A DNA stretch of 6,506 nt from positions 1 to 6,506 of the forward strand of contig JAOZMR010000159.1 of the NCBI GenBank assembly GCA_029934215.1, given 5' to 3'. Under the pieces are notes generated by a model, which was not told where the DNA came from, did no database searches, and saw only the letters and a list, made by a program, of their open reading frames with translations. The translations under genes were made by a program, and so were the position numbers. Shown here one piece after another: positions 1 to 5,714 of the stretch (the stretch's first letter is position 1; each line of letters begins with the position of its first letter). Source of the DNA: Pontiellaceae bacterium (GTDB lineage Bacteria > Verrucomicrobiota > Kiritimatiellia > Kiritimatiellales > Tichowtungiaceae).

Positions 1-187
1 AGGTATCCAGCCCACAATAAAGAGCCTTCCCGGTTTCGTAATTTCGCGGGTAAATGTCTTCATATTTCACCGTCCACCACAGTCGCTCAATGAGCACATT
101 ATCGAGCGCTCTTCCATGTCCATTCATGCTGATTGATATCTCTTTATCAAATAGGAGTTTTGTAGAATCTCCAGAGGTAAAATTCAT
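1..187 (-). pseudogene. IS3-family transposase (OrfB, integrase core) fragment, cut by the window edge
   Basis: The - strand from 187 to 1 translates without stops. It contains FTSGDSTKLL, ISMNGHGRALDN, LIERLWWTVKYEDIY and RNYETGKALYCGLDT. This matches the family pattern 'QFTS...ISMDGKGRALDNVFVERLWRSVKYE-vY' from the C-terminal half of the rve/DDE integrase domain of IS3 OrfB. The ERLW motif contains the last catalytic Glu of the DDE triad. The part with the first two catalytic Asp residues is absent: directly before FTS, where families have 'DQGSQ', this copy reads RLKMN. The reading frame runs off the left edge, so the true C-terminus is not visible. The fragment cannot be an active transposase alone. 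It points away from purH. Confidence 0.72.
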
Positions 188-264
188 TTTTAGCCTTTGT
201 TTTTGATGTGTTTTGAATACAAAACCCACCTTAGACTGTGGTCCTGAAAGTTGGGGCAACTGCA
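1..264 (-). mobile_element. Remnant of an IS3-family insertion sequence with a candidate terminal repeat
   Basis: The - strand here reads as transposase for about 187 bases, then about 75 bases of non-conserved DNA. It ends with a stretch that looks like an IS3-type terminus: read on the - strand from 264 it begins TGCAGTTGCCCCAACTTTCA. IS3-family ends characteristically start with TG and often carry a GCCCCAA-like core. If this is the left terminus, the element has lost its first reading frame and the N-terminal half of the second, because the C-terminal integrase part lies almost directly behind the end. That makes it an internally deleted copy. The other terminus would lie outside the left edge. 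No target-site duplication can be checked. The transposase similarity is clear; the exact boundary at 264 is inference. Confidence 0.45.
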
Positions 265-269
265 GTTTT

Positions 270-282
270 TCCAAGGTTTGGA
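270..282. repeat. TCCAA-N3-TTGGA inverted-repeat motif, copy 1 (upstream of purH)
   Basis: TCCAA (270-274), spacer GGT, TTGGA (278-282), preceded by four T and followed by G. It has the same layout as the copy before aroC (1985-1997): TTTTCCAA-N3-TTGGAG in both. It lies 66 bases before the purH start, between the presumed IS end and the gene, so it does not overlap the purH ribosome-binding site. It could be a dimeric-protein operator or a short RNA hairpin; the sequence alone does not say which. Confidence 0.5.
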
Positions 283-348
283 GTAAATTTTGTTCCGGTA
301 ATTTGCTTTTCATGGTTAAATCGCGCCTTCATTTTAATAGGAGAGTGT

Positions 349-1962
349 ATGAGCAAGATTACGCGGGCGCTTCTGAGCGTCTCTAATAAGGACGGAGTTG
401 TTGAGTTTGCACGGGAGTTGACGGAGCGTGGAGTCGAGTTGCTTTCGACGGGCGGAACCGCTAGGGCAATCCGGGATGCGGGTGTCGCTGTGAAGGATGT
501 TTCCGAGTTTACGGGTTTCCCAGAAATGCTCGATGGACGTGTGAAAACGCTTACCCCGCAGGTGCATGCGGGTCTTCTGCATCTGCGCGATAATGAGGAG
601 CATATGGCGACGATGAGGGAGCACGGGCTCGATCCAATCGATCTCGTTTGCGTTAATCTTTACCCTTTTGAGTCTACCATCGCGAACCCAGATGTAACGC
701 TAGCTGAAGCAATCGAGCAAATCGATATTGGCGGACCGACGATGATCCGTTCGGCTGCGAAAAATATGAAGTTTGTTACGGTTGTTACGGATCCGTCCGA
801 TTATCAAGTGGTGCTGGAGTCTATGGATGCGAATGATGGCGATACCACCGAGGCGCTTCGTTTTGCTCTCGGACAGAAGGTTTTTGCTCGAACCGCTGAG
901 TATAATGCGGCGATTGCTAGCTATCTCGCTGATCAGGTAGAGGGCGATGCATCTAAACCGTTCGTGAAAGCTGCGTCCAACGGCTCCGAGTTGCGCTATG
1001 GGGAAAATTCGCATCAAAAAGCATGGCTCTACACCGATGCCGACGCGAATGAAGCCTGTATTGCGCAGACGGATGTGTTGCACGGAAAAGCGATGAGCTA
1101 CAATAATTATGTCGATGGCGAGGGCGCGCTCGAGGCGGTTAAGGATTTGTCCGGAACGCCTGGCGTTTCTGTGATTAAGCACACAAATCCGTGTGGATAC
1201 GCGACGGGTGAAACGCTCGCAGAGGCGTTCGAAGCGGCATGGAGTGGCGATCCTGTCTCCGCGTTTGGGTCCGTCGTTGCGGTGACGCAATCCGTCGATC
1301 TCGCCACAGCAGAACGTCTGAAGGGTCGGTTCATTGAGGCGCTAATCGCTCCGGATTTCGATGAAGACGCGCTCGAGTTCCTCAAAGCGAAGAGCAAAAA
1401 CATTCGTCTACTCAAGCTTAAAGCACCGATGGCGAAAGCCGCGCCGCGTAAAATGATTAAGGATATTAATGGCGGGATTCTCGTGCAGGATGTCGATATC
1501 GATCTGGTCGCCGAGTGGAAGGATGTCACAAAAGTAGCATTCGACGATTCAAAAAAAGCGTTAGCAGAATTCGGACTCGCCGCCGCAAAGCACACCAAGT
1601 CGAACGCCATTATGATCGTGCAGGAATACAAGGCAGGTCAGTTCCGCGTTCTCGGCATGGGGGCTGGACAGCCCAACCGCGTGGATGCGCTTCGCAAGTT
1701 GTCGGTCACCAAAGCAATCGAAAACCTGAGGCTTCAAAACCCAGAGATCACGGAGGATGAGATTTCGACAGTGATCGGCGAGTGTGTTTTCGTTTCCGAG
1801 GCGTTCTTCCCGTTCGCAGATAGCATCGATGAGGCGCACGCTGTTGGCGCGAAATACATCGTGCAACCTGGCGGCTCCATTCGTGACGACGAAGTGGTTG
1901 ATGCATGTAATAAGCACGGTATGGCTATGGCGTTCACAGCTATGAGGCATTTTAAGCATTAA
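349..1962 (+). CDS. purH: Bifunctional AICAR formyltransferase / IMP cyclohydrolase
   Basis: Catalyses the last two steps of de novo purine synthesis in the cytosol: formylation of AICAR with 10-formyl-tetrahydrofolate to FAICAR, then ring closure to IMP. The 537 residues match the usual family length. The N-terminal cyclohydrolase (MGS-like) domain shows STGGTA (33-38), GRVKTLTP with Lys66 and GPTMIRSAAKN (129-139). The formyltransferase domain shows ELRYGENSHQ (214-223), KHTNPCG with the catalytic Lys277-His278 pair, FGSVVAV (306-312), GMGAGQPNRVDA (436-447), SEAFFPFADSID and a RHFKH end. The ATG at 349 is preferred because AGGAG (339-343) sits five bases before it and MSKITRALLSVSNK is the typical family start. 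The frame stays open back to a GTG at 238, but that extension is not conserved and runs into the IS remnant. aroC follows 44 bases downstream. No purine riboswitch was recognised, and no convincing promoter stands out in 265-348. Confidence 0.97.
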   Translation: MSKITRALLSVSNKDGVVEFARELTERGVELLSTGGTARAIRDAGVAVKDVSEFTGFPEMLDGRVKTLTPQVHAGLLHLRDNEEHMATMREHGLDPIDLVCVNLYPFESTIANPDVTLAEAIEQIDIGGPTMIRSAAKNMKFVTVVTDPSDYQVVLESMDANDGDTTEALRFALGQKVFARTAEYNAAIASYLADQVEGDASKPFVKAASNGSELRYGENSHQKAWLYTDADANEACIAQTDVLHGKAMSYNNYVDGEGALEAVKDLSGTPGVSVIKHTNPCGYATGETLAEAFEAAWSGDPVSAFGSVVAVTQSVDLATAERLKGRFIEALIAPDFDEDALEFLKAKSKNIRLLKLKAPMAKAAPRKMIKDINGGILVQDVDIDLVAEWKDVTKVAFDDSKKALAEFGLAAAKHTKSNAIMIVQEYKAGQFRVLGMGAGQPNRVDALRKLSVTKAIENLRLQNPEITEDEISTVIGECVFVSEAFFPFADSIDEAHAVGAKYIVQPGGSIRDDEVVDACNKHGMAMAFTAMRHFKH

Positions 1963-1967
1963 AAACC

Positions 1968-1983
1968 GGGGCGGGCACGCCTT
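1968..1983 (+). promoter_or_regulatory. Small GC stem-loop between purH and aroC
   Basis: GGGGCG (1968-1973), loop GGCA, then CGCCTT (1978-1983). This gives four Watson-Crick pairs plus two G-U pairs, and the 3' arm runs into TTTT (1982-1985). It begins six bases after the purH stop. It could act as a weak terminator or 3' end-protecting hairpin. Its last two bases are also the first two of the next hairpin, which covers the aroC ribosome-binding site, so the two stems compete slightly. Function is inference. Confidence 0.35.
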
Positions 1984-1984
1984 T

Positions 1985-1997
1985 TCCAAAGGTTGGA
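1985..1997. repeat. TCCAA-N3-TTGGA inverted-repeat motif, copy 2 (over the aroC ribosome-binding site)
   Basis: TCCAA (1985-1989), spacer AGG, TTGGA (1993-1997). In RNA the stem extends outward to 1982-2000 (U-G, U-A, U-A), giving eight pairs and a 3-base loop. The 3' arm contains GGAG (1995-1998), the Shine-Dalgarno sequence of aroC, so folding would hide the ribosome-binding site. The same TTTTCCAA-N3-TTGGAG layout occurs upstream of purH, and an imperfect form lies near 5553. Confidence 0.55.
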
Positions 1998-2006
1998 GAA
2001 TGAATT

Positions 2007-3092
2007 ATGAGCAGTACGTTTGGAACGCATTTTAGAGTCACAACGTTTGGAGAATCGCACGGTAAAGCTGTCGGCGCCATTCTGGACGGATGTCCGGCAA
2101 ACCTCTCGCTCTGCGAGAGCGATATTCAGCTGCAGCTTAACCGTCGGCGACCCGGTCAGAGCGATCTGACAACCCCGCGAGACGAAGCGGATGCTGTAAC
2201 GATTCTCTCCGGTGTCGAAAACGGGGTGACACTTGGCACACCGATCGCTCTTTCGGTGAATAACAAGGATCAGCGCCCGCATGATTATGGCGAGATGACC
2301 GAGGTCCCACGTCCGTCGCATGCGGATTATACCTACTTGATGAAGTACGGCGTGAAGGCATCCTCCGGCGGCGGACGGTCAAGTGCACGCGAAACAATCG
2401 GACGCGTTGCTGCCGGCGCAATTGCCGAAAAATGGCTAAAAGCCAGATTTGGCGATGCATCAATTGTGGCGTACGTGAGTTCTGTCGGCACCATTGAAGC
2501 ACCACCGATTGATGAGGAAACGTTGACTCGCGGTCTTGTGGATGCAACCCCCGTGCGCTGTCCAGACGCCGAGAGTGCAAAGAATATGATTTCCGCAATT
2601 GAAGAAGTGCGCGATGCAAAGGATTCGCTGGGCGGCGTGGTGACCTGCGTCTGTCGTGGTTTCCCCGCTGGATTAGGCGAGCCGGTGTTTGATAAGCTAG
2701 AGGCGAAACTCGCACAGGCAATGCTATCGATTCCAGCAGTGAAAGGGTTTGAAATCGGCTCCGGATTCGCGGGTTCAAAAATGCGCGGTTCAGAGCACAA
2801 TGATGCCTTTGTGAAAAAAGGAACAGGGCTTGGCACAGCAACAAACCACAGTGGCGGTGTGCAGGGAGGAATCTCGAATGGAGAACCCGTTGTTTTTCGT
2901 GTTGCAATTAAACCGACAGCAACCATCGGGATTGCGCAACAAACGGTGGACATGAACGGCGAACCCACTACGTTGGAAGCCAAAGGACGACACGATCCAT
3001 GCGTTTTGCCGCGTGCGGTGCCAATTGTAGAAGCAATGGTTGCTCTTGTGTTTGCCGATGCCGCGCTTCAACAAGAATCAAAAGCTAAATGA
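2007..3092 (+). CDS. aroC: Chorismate synthase
   Basis: Converts 5-enolpyruvylshikimate-3-phosphate to chorismate, the last step of the shikimate pathway. It needs reduced FMN, although the reaction has no net redox change. The product feeds aromatic amino acids, folate (via p-aminobenzoate), quinones and siderophores. At 361 residues it is full length for the bacterial enzyme. The three family signatures are present in order: GESHGKAVGAILDGCP (15-30), GRSSARETIGRVAAGAIA (123-140) and RHDPCVLPRAVPIVEAM (328-344). Other conserved blocks are LNRRRPGQS (44-52), SGGGRSSARE (120-129) and SGGVQGGISNGEP (282-294). The ATG at 2007 has GGAG (1995-1998) eight bases upstream and gives the conserved start (TFGTHFRVTTFGESHG). 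It follows purH by 44 bases, and its stop overlaps the next start (ATGA, 3089-3092), so it is very likely co-transcribed with both neighbours. Confidence 0.98.
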   Translation: MSSTFGTHFRVTTFGESHGKAVGAILDGCPANLSLCESDIQLQLNRRRPGQSDLTTPRDEADAVTILSGVENGVTLGTPIALSVNNKDQRPHDYGEMTEVPRPSHADYTYLMKYGVKASSGGGRSSARETIGRVAAGAIAEKWLKARFGDASIVAYVSSVGTIEAPPIDEETLTRGLVDATPVRCPDAESAKNMISAIEEVRDAKDSLGGVVTCVCRGFPAGLGEPVFDKLEAKLAQAMLSIPAVKGFEIGSGFAGSKMRGSEHNDAFVKKGTGLGTATNHSGGVQGGISNGEPVVFRVAIKPTATIGIAQQTVDMNGEPTTLEAKGRHDPCVLPRAVPIVEAMVALVFADAALQQESKAK

Positions 3093-4183
3093 AAAAACTA
3101 GAAAAGGATAGCCAGGATATCTACTTCGCGCCAAAAGCGCAGGAGGATGAGGTTATCTGGAAGTTGCCGCCTGAATTTGAGAGTCAACTTCAGCAGGCGC
3201 GTCTACAAATGACTCTGAGCTGCCTAGTTTGTTTTGCAACGCTTTTCTACCTTACAATGCTGTTGATCAGCAAAACAACACCTCTCACTCCTTCAGCATC
3301 CACAAGAAGAATACGGTCAGCAGAGCAACAATTTATCCCACACCACGCCCTCCCGAAAAAAGAAACATGGGTGTTGGAGTATGCGGCATCCGTTCGAAGT
3401 ACCTCGCCAGAAAACGAACAAGCCCTCCCATTTTCCACAAAATGGGTAAAAAATGCCGCGTATCATGTGATCCTAGGAGACCTATCCTTCTCCATGGAAA
3501 ACTATGAAAAAGCCACCGCCCATTTCGAAAAAGCCCTATTGATTTTTCCGGACATATACGACGTGCGCGAATCGTTGGGAACAGCCTATCTAAAACAACA
3601 AAGGTACGAAGCGGCCATTGAGCCGTTGCGCGAAGCAGTCCATAAAAAGGAGACACCACTGGCTCTGTGCAACCTAGGCGTTGCACTTTTAGCAACGAAA
3701 CAGTTCGAAGAGGCAGAAAAACAGCTGTTAAGGGCGCTGGAACTGCAACCCAACCAGCTCGGATGTCATAAAAATCTCGCCGTTCTCTACCAAAAAACAG
3801 AGCAACCGCAAAAAGCCCTTTATCATTTTGAAACCTATCTCTCCGCTCACCGCGCTGATTTCGCGGCGATCGAGATGTATGCCAACTATTTGGTACACCT
3901 CGATCAAAAAAATCGAGCCGCCGCATACCTAGAAAACGTGTCGCACCAGAAAAACGAACATGCATTGTCGATCCACTTACTATTGGCAAAAATCGAAGCA
4001 CAATCGACCAATGCTGTGAAAGCAGTAGGTGCGCTAGAAGACATCACCCGCTACATCAGCCCGAACCTTGCCCTCGTCGAAATGAACCATCCAGACTTTG
4101 ATCCCATACGCCACACGACTGCCTTTCAGGGCTTCCTGCAACAGCTCGAACTGAAGGTCGTTTCCTTGGAGAATTGGAATTGA
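3089..4183 (+). CDS. Membrane-anchored TPR-repeat protein, paralogue A
   Basis: No specific function recognised. The 364 residues begin with a charged N-terminus (1-40), then one hydrophobic helix (about 41-60, SCLVCFATLFYLTMLLI), a Ser/Thr-rich linker and the motif FIPHHALPKKETWV (82-95). TPR units follow at about 123-156 (AAYHVILGD...A...F), 157-190, 191-223 (NLGVALLATKQFEEAEKQLL) and 224-257 (KNLAVLYQKTEQPQKALYHF), with more degenerate helical repeats to about 325. The cell location is uncertain, but a single N-terminal anchor with a long soluble C-terminal array suggests a periplasm-facing scaffold. The start overlaps the aroC stop as ATGA with no strong ribosome-binding site of its own, which suggests translational coupling. 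It is paralogous to the protein at 4397-5497. A strong terminator follows directly. TPR proteins bind other proteins, but the partner cannot be told from the sequence. Confidence 0.88.
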   Translation: MKKLEKDSQDIYFAPKAQEDEVIWKLPPEFESQLQQARLQMTLSCLVCFATLFYLTMLLISKTTPLTPSASTRRIRSAEQQFIPHHALPKKETWVLEYAASVRSTSPENEQALPFSTKWVKNAAYHVILGDLSFSMENYEKATAHFEKALLIFPDIYDVRESLGTAYLKQQRYEAAIEPLREAVHKKETPLALCNLGVALLATKQFEEAEKQLLRALELQPNQLGCHKNLAVLYQKTEQPQKALYHFETYLSAHRADFAAIEMYANYLVHLDQKNRAAAYLENVSHQKNEHALSIHLLLAKIEAQSTNAVKAVGALEDITRYISPNLALVEMNHPDFDPIRHTTAFQGFLQQLELKVVSLENWN

Positions 4184-4185
4184 GA

Positions 4186-4254
4186 AAAAAAACACGCCAC
4201 AAACTCACAATTAATATTGCGTTTCCCGCTAATTGGTCTATCGTGGCGTTTTTT
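4186..4254 (+). terminator. Compound intrinsic terminator ending the purH-aroC-TPR run
   Basis: The outer stem is ACGCCAC (4194-4200) with GTGGCGT (4243-4249), followed by T6 (4249-4254). The A-run after the stop codon (4184-4192) can pair with the T-run, so the hairpin may also work for transcripts from the opposite side. Inside the loop is a second perfect stem, CAATTA (4208-4213) with TAATTG (4230-4235), and a small GCG/CGC stem within that. Seven unpaired bases on each side separate the outer and inner stems. It starts two bases after the stop codon of the first TPR gene and ends eight bases before the tRNA. Confidence 0.8.
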
Positions 4255-4262
4255 CGGAGAAT

Positions 4263-4340
4263 GGTGGGTATAGCTCAGTTGGTTAGAGCGTCAGGTTGTG
4301 ATCCTGAATGTCGCGGGTTCGAATCCCGTTACTCACCCCA
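4263..4340 (+). tRNA. tRNA-His (anticodon GTG), with encoded G-1 and CCA
   Basis: Full cloverleaf by hand folding. Acceptor stem GTGGGTA (4264-4270) pairs with TACTCAC (4330-4336, one G-U). The D arm is GCTC...GAGC. The anticodon stem TCAGG/CCTGA encloses loop TTGTGAT with anticodon GTG at 4298-4300. The variable loop is ATGTC. The T arm GCGGG/CCCGT encloses TTCGAAT. The discriminator is C4337 and the CCA end (4338-4340) is encoded. The extra G at 4263 stands opposite C73. This is the G-1:C73 pair that histidyl-tRNA synthetase needs and is diagnostic for tRNA-His. No clear separate promoter was found in the 79 bases after the first TPR gene, most of which form the terminator. Confidence 0.97.
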
Positions 4341-4344
4341 TTTT

Positions 4345-4369
4345 TTGAACCTTTTGGGTTCGATCCCCA
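4345..4369 (+). repeat. Partial T-arm-like repeat and hairpin just after tRNA-His
   Basis: GGGTTCGATCCCCA (4356-4369) resembles the T arm of the tRNA (GGGTTCGAATCCC, 4315-4327) with one base missing, and is followed by ATTT as the tRNA 3' end is (CCCCATTT). The same segment also forms a hairpin, GAACC (4347-4351) with GGTTC (4357-4361), preceded by T6 (4341-4346). It may be a decayed tRNA end, an old integration scar or a simple processing/termination hairpin. It has no complete cloverleaf and no integrase gene nearby. Confidence 0.4.
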
Positions 4370-4396
4370 TTTACATAAACCCCTAAGAAATCTTGC

Positions 4397-5497
4397 ATGA
4401 AAAAAAAAGACGAACTCCGTGATATTTACCAAAGCGAATCGCATGACCTCGAAAAGGACTTCACACCACAACGCTCCGAAGAGGCAGCCCGTCTGCGCCA
4501 GCGCGACCTACAACGAACCCGATTCATCACCTTTTTCTTCGGCGGGTTAGCACTAGCAGTTATCCTCGTCATTATCGTTTTAGTATTCCGCGATGCGCTA
4601 GACACAAACGAAATCGCACAAAAGATCACACCCAAAGACACAACATTTATACCACGCCACTCCCTGCCGTCAGAGGCAACCTGGGTGATGGATTACCAGC
4701 GGGTTGCGGATCAAATGGATCCCCAAGACGACCTTGAAGAAAAGCCCTTATCAACAAAATGGGTAAAAAAAGCGGCGTACTACATCATCATGGGACAACA
4801 GGCACTAGCAATTAAAGAGCTAGACTCCGCGCTAGAAAACTTCCGGAAGGTCGTTGAGATATATCCAGAAATCGAAGGAATCCATCGCTCTCTAGGAATG
4901 CTATATGTCGAGCGAGAAGAATACGAAAAAGCTGCAGAACATCTTGAAATTGCCCTGCAGGAAGAAGAGCTATTTGATGTTGCGAACAATCTCGGCACCG
5001 CCTACATTGGTACGCAGGACTACGAAAAGGCAGAAAAACACCTCCTGCGAGCACTTGAGATTCAGCCAGAAAACCCCATATCCCACAAGAACCTCGCAGC
5101 GCTCTATCGCAAAATGGAACGAGAAGAATCTGCCGTTTTCCATTTTGAGAAATACATCGACCTAAGACCCAACGATCTGGATACCTTGCAAAGCTACGCA
5201 CTCTACCTCACGAAGATCGCTCGTTGGGAACAAGCCGCCGAATTCTTGACAGAACTAACCCAAGAAGTCACCGATGTCGCCCCGCTCTACTTCCTTCTCG
5301 CGCAGGTTCAGGTTCAAAACAACAAAGAACAATTAGCGATGGCTGCATTGCAACGCGGCATACAACTGATCGACCCGAGTTTAGCAATGGCCTGGATGTC
5401 GAGCAAAGAATTTAACGACGTCCGTGGCTCCAGCGAATTCAAGTCGCTTGTAGACGAATTAGAGATCGCCTCTGTTTCTCTCGACGACGTTCAGTAG
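4397..5497 (+). CDS. Membrane-anchored TPR-repeat protein, paralogue B
   Basis: No specific function recognised. The 366 residues comprise a charged cytoplasmic N-terminus ending in an Arg-rich stretch (RLRQRDLQRTR, 32-42), one strong membrane helix (about 43-65, FITFFFGGLALAVILVIIVLVF) and the motif FIPRHSLPSEATWV (84-97). TPR units follow at about 127-160, 161-193, 194-226 (NLGTAYIGTQDYEKAEKHLL) and 227-260 (KNLAALYRKMEREESAVFHF), with weaker repeats to about 325. Positive charge before the helix predicts N-in/C-out, placing the TPR array outside the inner membrane. It aligns with the TPR protein at 3089-4183 over nearly its full length, almost without gaps (offset two to three residues). 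In one 67-residue stretch I counted 32 identities. The ATG at 4397 gives the matching MKK start; the ribosome-binding site is weak. Nine A bases follow the start codon. The tRNA lies 56 bases upstream. Confidence 0.88.
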   Translation: MKKKDELRDIYQSESHDLEKDFTPQRSEEAARLRQRDLQRTRFITFFFGGLALAVILVIIVLVFRDALDTNEIAQKITPKDTTFIPRHSLPSEATWVMDYQRVADQMDPQDDLEEKPLSTKWVKKAAYYIIMGQQALAIKELDSALENFRKVVEIYPEIEGIHRSLGMLYVEREEYEKAAEHLEIALQEEELFDVANNLGTAYIGTQDYEKAEKHLLRALEIQPENPISHKNLAALYRKMEREESAVFHFEKYIDLRPNDLDTLQSYALYLTKIARWEQAAEFLTELTQEVTDVAPLYFLLAQVQVQNNKEQLAMAALQRGIQLIDPSLAMAWMSSKEFNDVRGSSEFKSLVDELEIASVSLDDVQ

Positions 5498-5552
5498 AAA
5501 TAAACACCCTCATTCTGTCCAGATAACGAGGCTGGAAGCGCAAAAAGACGGC

Positions 5553-5565
5553 TCCAATCCTTGGG
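5553..5565. repeat. Imperfect CCAA-N3-TTGG motif, copy 3 (after the second TPR gene)
   Basis: TCCAA (5553-5557), spacer TCC, TTGGG (5561-5565). The CCAA/TTGG core and the 3-base spacer match the two perfect copies near purH and aroC, but the last base is G and the flanking T-run is missing. It lies in the gene-free stretch 5498-5692. It may be chance or a decayed member of the same motif family. Confidence 0.3.
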
Positions 5566-5606
5566 AAATTAGTAATCGTTCACGGGGTGAAAATCAGCAA
5601 TGGCAA

Positions 5607-5636
5607 TTAGTTGGAATTTTTGTTTTTTTCAACTAA
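5607..5636. other. 10-bp stem-loop with a T-rich loop
   Basis: TTAGTTGGAA (5607-5616) pairs with TTTCAACTAA (5627-5636): nine Watson-Crick pairs and one G-U, with loop TTTTTGTTTT. It is 110 bases after the stop of the second TPR gene and has no T-run after the 3' arm, so it is not a standard terminator. It could mark the boundary of the IS1595-type element or be an AT-rich secondary structure. No clear IS1595 terminal repeat was identified in 5498-5692. Confidence 0.35.
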
Positions 5637-5649
5637 CCTTCTCCCTAAA

Positions 5650-5678
5650 TTGACATTGAAATTTTCCATGCCTATCCG
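5650..5678 (+). promoter_or_regulatory. Possible sigma-70 promoter for the IS1595-type transposase
   Basis: TTGACA (5650-5655) is a consensus -35 box. At 17 bases spacing lies TATCCG (5673-5678), a poor -10 match. A start near 5685 would precede the 16-bp palindrome and the transposase start. The -35 is exact and the spacing ideal, but the -10 is weak. Confidence 0.3.
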
Positions 5679-5692
5679 GTTGACTCACCACT

Positions 5693-5708
5693 ATACCACA
5701 TGTGGTAT
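5693..5708. promoter_or_regulatory. Perfect 16-bp palindrome ATACCACATGTGGTAT at the transposase start
   Basis: ATACCACA (5693-5700) is followed directly by its reverse complement TGTGGTAT (5701-5708), with no spacer. It sits 6 bases before the preferred transposase start (5715), where a dimeric repressor would block transcription or initiation. An alternative in-frame ATG at 5700 is formed by the centre of the palindrome. With no spacer it is a poor RNA hairpin, so a DNA-binding site is more likely. Function is inference. Confidence 0.4.
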
Positions 5709-5714
5709 TTTGGG

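Noticed and set aside
238..348. N-terminal extension of purH from GTG 238
   Set aside because: The 37 extra residues are not like any PurH start, come from IS-remnant and spacer DNA, and lack a ribosome-binding site, while ATG 349 has a good one and the conserved MSKITRALLS start.
334..3074. Several 60-256 codon ORFs on the - strand inside purH and aroC
   Set aside because: They are shadows of well-conserved + strand genes. Their compositions (Arg/Ser/His-rich) are non-protein-like and no family is recognised.
3333..4001. 222-codon - strand ORF inside the first TPR gene
   Set aside because: The + strand frame has clear TPR periodicity, a membrane helix and a paralogue in the same window; the antisense product has none of these.
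4174..4386. 70-codon ORF across the terminator and tRNA-His
   Set aside because: It overlaps a clear tRNA and terminator, and its frame is a by-product of those RNA sequences.
5498..5692. Possible ncRNA or riboswitch in the gene-free stretch
   Set aside because: Only one isolated stem-loop and no recognised riboswitch or ncRNA core; it more likely includes the 5' part of the IS1595-type element.
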